This document shows positions 61,056-64,000 of a DNA stretch of 64,000 nt, in pieces. The notes beneath the pieces were generated by a model, which searched no databases, was not told the origin of the DNA, and saw nothing but the letters and a program-made list of their open reading frames with translations. The stretch is from Sphingobium fuliginis (GTDB lineage Bacteria; Pseudomonadota; Alphaproteobacteria; Sphingomonadales; Sphingomonadaceae), in NCBI RefSeq assembly GCF_004152845.1, contig NZ_SEON01000006.1:1-64000 (forward strand), written 5' to 3'. The number at the start of each line of letters is the position of its first letter. The first letter of the stretch is position 1. A program made the position numbers and the translations under genes.

Positions 61056-62048
61056 ATGCGCCGGTCGCTGCTTCCCTTCCTCACCCTTGCCGCCATTGCC
61101 GCGCCTGCCCTGTCGCAAGACGCGGCGCCGGGGTCCAATCCCATCATCCGCGACAAGTTCACCGCCGATCCCGCGCCGATGGTCGATGGCGACCGCCTCT
61201 ACCTCTATGTCGGCCATGACGAGGCGCAGCGGGACGAGATGTTCAACATGAAGGAATGGCTGGTCTATTCCACCACGGACATGCGGCACTGGACCGATCA
61301 TGGCCCGATCATGAAGGTGTCCGACTTCAAATGGGCGAAGAAGGATGCATGGGCGTCGCAGACCATCCGAAAGAACGGCCGCTACTGGTTCTACGCCGCG
61401 GTCGAGCATGACAACACGCATCCGGGCAAGGCGATCGCCGTCGCCGTTTCGGACAGGCCGACCGGCCCGTTCGTCGATGCGAAGGGCTCGGCGCTGATCA
61501 CCAACCAGATGACGCCAAAGGGCACCCATAGTTGGGAAGACATCGATCCCACAGTCTTCACGGACGACGATGGCACGAGCTGGATCGCCTGGGGCAATCG
61601 TCAGGCCTATATCGCGAAGTTGAAGTCCAACATGATCGAGCTGGACGGACCCATCAGGGAGATCACTCCGCCCCTTTTCGAGGAAGGCCCCTGGCTGCAC
61701 AAGCGCGGCAGATTCTATTATCTGACCTATGCCTCCCTCGACAGGGCGACGCATCGGGACGAGCGCATATCCTATGCGACCGCAACGTCCCTCGACGGCC
61801 CCTGGACCTATCGCGGCGAACTCACCGGCTCTGGCAAGTACAGCTTCACCATCCATCCGGGCATCGCCGAATTTAAGGGCAACTGGTATATTTTCCTGCA
61901 CAACGCCACGCTTGCGATCGGCGATCTGAACGGCGCTATCGGCCGGCGGGCCGTCACCGTCGAGCGGCTGGAATATAATCCTGACGGCACCCTGAAACCG
62001 GTGGTGCAGACCGAGGCCGGAGTAACGGCGCGCCCTGCGCGGAACTGA
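61056..62048 (+). CDS. Secreted GH43 glycosidase (arabinofuranosidase/xylosidase type)
   Basis: A 330-residue single-domain GH43 enzyme with a signal peptide ending PALSQ. Expected catalytic residues are D38 (FTADPAP), D164 (EDIDPTVF) and E210 (LFEEGPWLH). The short form without a C-terminal sandwich and the motif HTPK-like segment (TPKGTHSWEDIDP) suit enzymes acting on arabinose or xylose side groups. AAAAGGA precedes the ATG. It is second in the operon after the esterase. The next GH43 has a separate operator and start 85 bases on. Confidence 0.9.
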   Translation: MRRSLLPFLTLAAIAAPALSQDAAPGSNPIIRDKFTADPAPMVDGDRLYLYVGHDEAQRDEMFNMKEWLVYSTTDMRHWTDHGPIMKVSDFKWAKKDAWASQTIRKNGRYWFYAAVEHDNTHPGKAIAVAVSDRPTGPFVDAKGSALITNQMTPKGTHSWEDIDPTVFTDDDGTSWIAWGNRQAYIAKLKSNMIELDGPIREITPPLFEEGPWLHKRGRFYYLTYASLDRATHRDERISYATATSLDGPWTYRGELTGSGKYSFTIHPGIAEFKGNWYIFLHNATLAIGDLNGAIGRRAVTVERLEYNPDGTLKPVVQTEAGVTARPARN

Positions 62049-62071
62049 GCATCCCGCTCGACACATATGAT

Positions 62072-62085
62072 TGGTAGCGCTATCA
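62072..62085. promoter_or_regulatory. LacI-type operator upstream of the second secreted GH43
   Basis: TGGTAGCGCTATCA, symmetric but for one position pair, with the same AGCGCT centre as 51718-51731 and 55052-55063. An ATG at 62067 would start translation across it, which argues against that start for the downstream gene. Confidence 0.72.
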
Positions 62086-62132
62086 CTAAGCGAGCCGCAC
62101 GGGATGGTCGGCACTTCCAGGAGAGATTGATC

Positions 62133-63815
62133 GTGACGCACCGGACCTTAGGCCTTTTACCCCTTCCTTCTGCGCTGCTGTCCTTTTCCCTGCTCATGCT
62201 GGGCGCCGCCACCGCCGAGGCGGCGCCCGCCCGGTTCGATCGCTTTGCCTATGAAGGAAAGTCGATCGAGAAGATCGCGGTCAAGCCGGGTGAATATCGC
62301 AATCCGATCCTGACCGGCTATTATCCCGATCCATCGGTCATGCGCGTGGGGGACGACTATTATCTCGTCAACTCCTCCTTCGCCCATTATCCGGGCCTGC
62401 CGATCTTCAGGTCGAAAGACCTCGTCAACTGGACGCAGATCGGCAATGCGATCGACCGGCCGGAACAGCTCGACTTCAACGGCCGCCGCATTTCGCAGGC
62501 CGTATTCGCGCCGGCCATCAGCTGGCACGAGGGCACTTTCTACATCGTCAACACCTGCGTCGAATGCAGGGGCAATTTCATCATCACGGCGAAAGACCCT
62601 GCCGGCCCCTGGTCAAACCCCATATGGCTGCCGTTCGAAGGGATCGACCCCTCCATCTACTGGGAGGGGGACAAGGCCTATATCGTCAACAACCGCGCGC
62701 CCAACGAACCGCCCCGCTATGACGGGCACCGCGCCATCTGGATTCAGGAATATGACTGGCGCGCCGGCAAGATGGTCGGGGAAAGCACGCAACTCATCAA
62801 CGGCGGCGTCGACATCAGCAAAAAGCCGGTCTGGATCGAAGGGCCGCATATCTTCAGGAAGGACGGCTATTATTATCTGACCGCGGCCGAAGGCGGCACC
62901 AGCGTCAACCATTCGCAGGTCGTGTTCCGTTCGAAGGATCTGCGCGGCCCCTACACGCCCTATGAGGGGAACCCGATCCTCACCCAGCGCGATCTTGACC
63001 CCGCGCGGTCGAACTTCATCGGATCGGCCGGTCACGCCCAACTGGTGGAGACGCAGAGGGGCGACTGGTGGGCGACCTTCCTGGCCGTGCGTCCCTATGA
63101 TGGCGACGACCATTACAATATCGGCCGCGAAACCTTCCTGCTGCCGGTAACATGGAAGGACGGCTGGCCGATCATCCTGCCGCGCGGTCAGGCGATCCCC
63201 CATGCGGCGAAGCGCCCCGACCTTCCGCCGCAGCCCAGGCCGGCGATCCCGACGAGCGGCGACTTTTCCTATGTCGAGGATTTCAACGGCACGCGCCTGC
63301 CCATGCAGTGGATCGGCATTCGCACCCCGCACAAGCCCTTCTACCGGATCAGGGACGGCGCGCTGGAACTGGAGAGCGGGGCGGCCATCGGGGACCTGAA
63401 CGGCGTCCCTGCCTTCATCGGGCGGCGGCAGCAGCATGCCAATGCCACCTTCTCCACCACGCTGCGCTACACGCCGGTCAAGGACGGCGACCGCGCCGGG
63501 CTGGCCGCCGTGCAGAGCGACCGCAGCAACCTCTTCTTCGGCCTGACCCGCATCGCCGGCCAGCCCGTCGTCGCGCTCTACACCCGCGATGCGGCGGACG
63601 CCGACACGCTGGTCGCCTATGCCCCCGTCGCCACGAACGGACCCGTGACCCTGACCATGCGCGTGACCGGCGGGACGGTGGCGTTCGACTATGGCGCCGG
63701 CGGCAAGACCCGGACGCTGAAGCAGGGGGTGGACGCCACGCTGCTCAGCACCCGGAAGGCCGGGGGCTTCGTGGGCACGGTCGTCGGCCCCTATCACTAC
63801 ACACCCGCCCCATGA
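62133..63815 (+). CDS. Secreted GH43 beta-xylosidase/arabinofuranosidase with C-terminal sandwich
   Basis: A 560-residue exported GH43 enzyme. The signal peptide ends AEAAP. The propeller carries D66 (YYPDPSV), D172 (GIDPSIY) and E236 (WIEGPHIF). The C-terminal beta-sandwich (from about residue 395, DFSYVEDFNG) is as in XynB-type enzymes. GTG 62133 with AGGAGAG seven bases upstream is the start; an in-frame ATG at 62067 lies in the operator. It overlaps the next GH43 gene region (ATGA at 63812). It complements the cytoplasmic enzyme at 56480 by acting outside the inner membrane. Confidence 0.92.
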   Translation: MTHRTLGLLPLPSALLSFSLLMLGAATAEAAPARFDRFAYEGKSIEKIAVKPGEYRNPILTGYYPDPSVMRVGDDYYLVNSSFAHYPGLPIFRSKDLVNWTQIGNAIDRPEQLDFNGRRISQAVFAPAISWHEGTFYIVNTCVECRGNFIITAKDPAGPWSNPIWLPFEGIDPSIYWEGDKAYIVNNRAPNEPPRYDGHRAIWIQEYDWRAGKMVGESTQLINGGVDISKKPVWIEGPHIFRKDGYYYLTAAEGGTSVNHSQVVFRSKDLRGPYTPYEGNPILTQRDLDPARSNFIGSAGHAQLVETQRGDWWATFLAVRPYDGDDHYNIGRETFLLPVTWKDGWPIILPRGQAIPHAAKRPDLPPQPRPAIPTSGDFSYVEDFNGTRLPMQWIGIRTPHKPFYRIRDGALELESGAAIGDLNGVPAFIGRRQQHANATFSTTLRYTPVKDGDRAGLAAVQSDRSNLFFGLTRIAGQPVVALYTRDAADADTLVAYAPVATNGPVTLTMRVTGGTVAFDYGAGGKTRTLKQGVDATLLSTRKAGGFVGTVVGPYHYTPAP

Positions 63816-63826
63816 GGAAGCGCGCC

Positions 63827-64000
63827 ATGCTCCGCCCGGTCGCCGTCGCGCTGACCGCCAGCCTCTCCCTTGCCGCGCCCGCGCAGGTCTGGCGCGCCGA
63901 TCAGGGCGACGGCACATATCGCAATCCCGTCCTCTTCGCCGACTATCCCGATCCCGACATCATCCGCGTTGGCGAGGATTTCTATTTCGTCTCCACGACC
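63827..64000 (+). CDS. Exported GH43 enzyme, cut by the window end
   Basis: The first 58 codons of another GH43 gene. The signal peptide (MLRPVAVALTASLSLAAP) is followed by TYRNPVLFADYPDPDIIRVGEDFYFVST, with the typical YPDPD base Asp. ATG 63827 has AGGAAG six bases upstream. An ATG at 63812, overlapping the previous stop, is in frame. This is the fourth GH43 in the locus and belongs to the same operon as the preceding one. The locus therefore continues beyond the window. Confidence 0.85.
   Translation, partial: MLRPVAVALTASLSLAAPAQVWRADQGDGTYRNPVLFADYPDPDIIRVGEDFYFVSTT

Noticed and set aside
62067..62132. An earlier ATG start for the secreted GH43
   Set aside because: It lies at the LacI-type palindrome and lacks a ribosome binding site, whereas GTG 62133 has a good one and begins a clean signal peptide.

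Overview
This window looks like a chromosomal segment of a sphingomonad (Sphingomonadales, Alphaproteobacteria; Sphingobium or a close relative is a reasonable guess). The reasons are GC-rich coding sequence with long antisense shadow frames, six TonB-dependent receptors in 64 kb, a CC0125/CC1285-type lipoprotein, GFOR-like and tryptophan-halogenase-like genes in sugar loci, and dispersed intergenic repeats. I see no tRNA, rRNA, CRISPR array, transposase or prophage genes. The assignment rests on recognised protein families, not on a database search.

Layout. 0.5-2.9 kb: a cobalamin riboswitch ahead of a TonB-dependent receptor. 3-4.8 kb: a serine hydrolase and three small hypothetical genes. 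4.9-16.2 kb: a beta-glucoside locus. A TonB receptor, a tryptophan-halogenase-like flavoprotein and two GH3 beta-glucosidases run leftward. A sugar transporter and a LacI regulator run rightward. Two LacI-type palindromes lie between the two arms. 16.3-20.5 kb: a glycine-zipper protein, a lipoprotein and a large TonB receptor. 20.8-25.2 kb: a TetR regulator divergent from a TonB receptor and MFS pair, with a palindrome between them. 25.5-32.4 kb: a chaperone-usher pilus operon (two pilins, chaperone, usher, tip-like subunit), with a LuxR-type regulator divergent from it and one extra pilin-like gene. 32.7-35.4 kb: an EamA exporter, a short-chain dehydrogenase and an AraC regulator.

35.3-50.2 kb is the most distinctive part. 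Two paralogous proteins of about 1,015 residues join a GH55-like double beta-helix to an SMP-30/NHL-like propeller, and they flank a TonB receptor. Next come gluconokinase, a FadR-type regulator, a GntP gluconate permease, an orphan LuxR DNA-binding domain, a Tat-exported glucose-fructose-oxidoreductase-like enzyme and a Tat-exported gluconolactonase. I infer a route that takes up glucan fragments, oxidises glucose in the periplasm to gluconolactone and gluconate, imports gluconate and phosphorylates it to 6-phosphogluconate. A nearly identical 22-bp palindromic element precedes both the TonB receptor and the second fusion gene.

50.3-64 kb: a cation/proton antiporter, then a xylan or arabinoxylan locus. 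It has a TonB receptor paralogous to the previous one, an ACS-type MFS transporter, an intracellular GH43, a LacI regulator, a secreted type-B carboxylesterase and three more exported GH43 genes, the last cut by the window end. Three LacI-type palindromes centred on AGCGCT link the antiporter, the TonB/MFS promoter and the second exported GH43.
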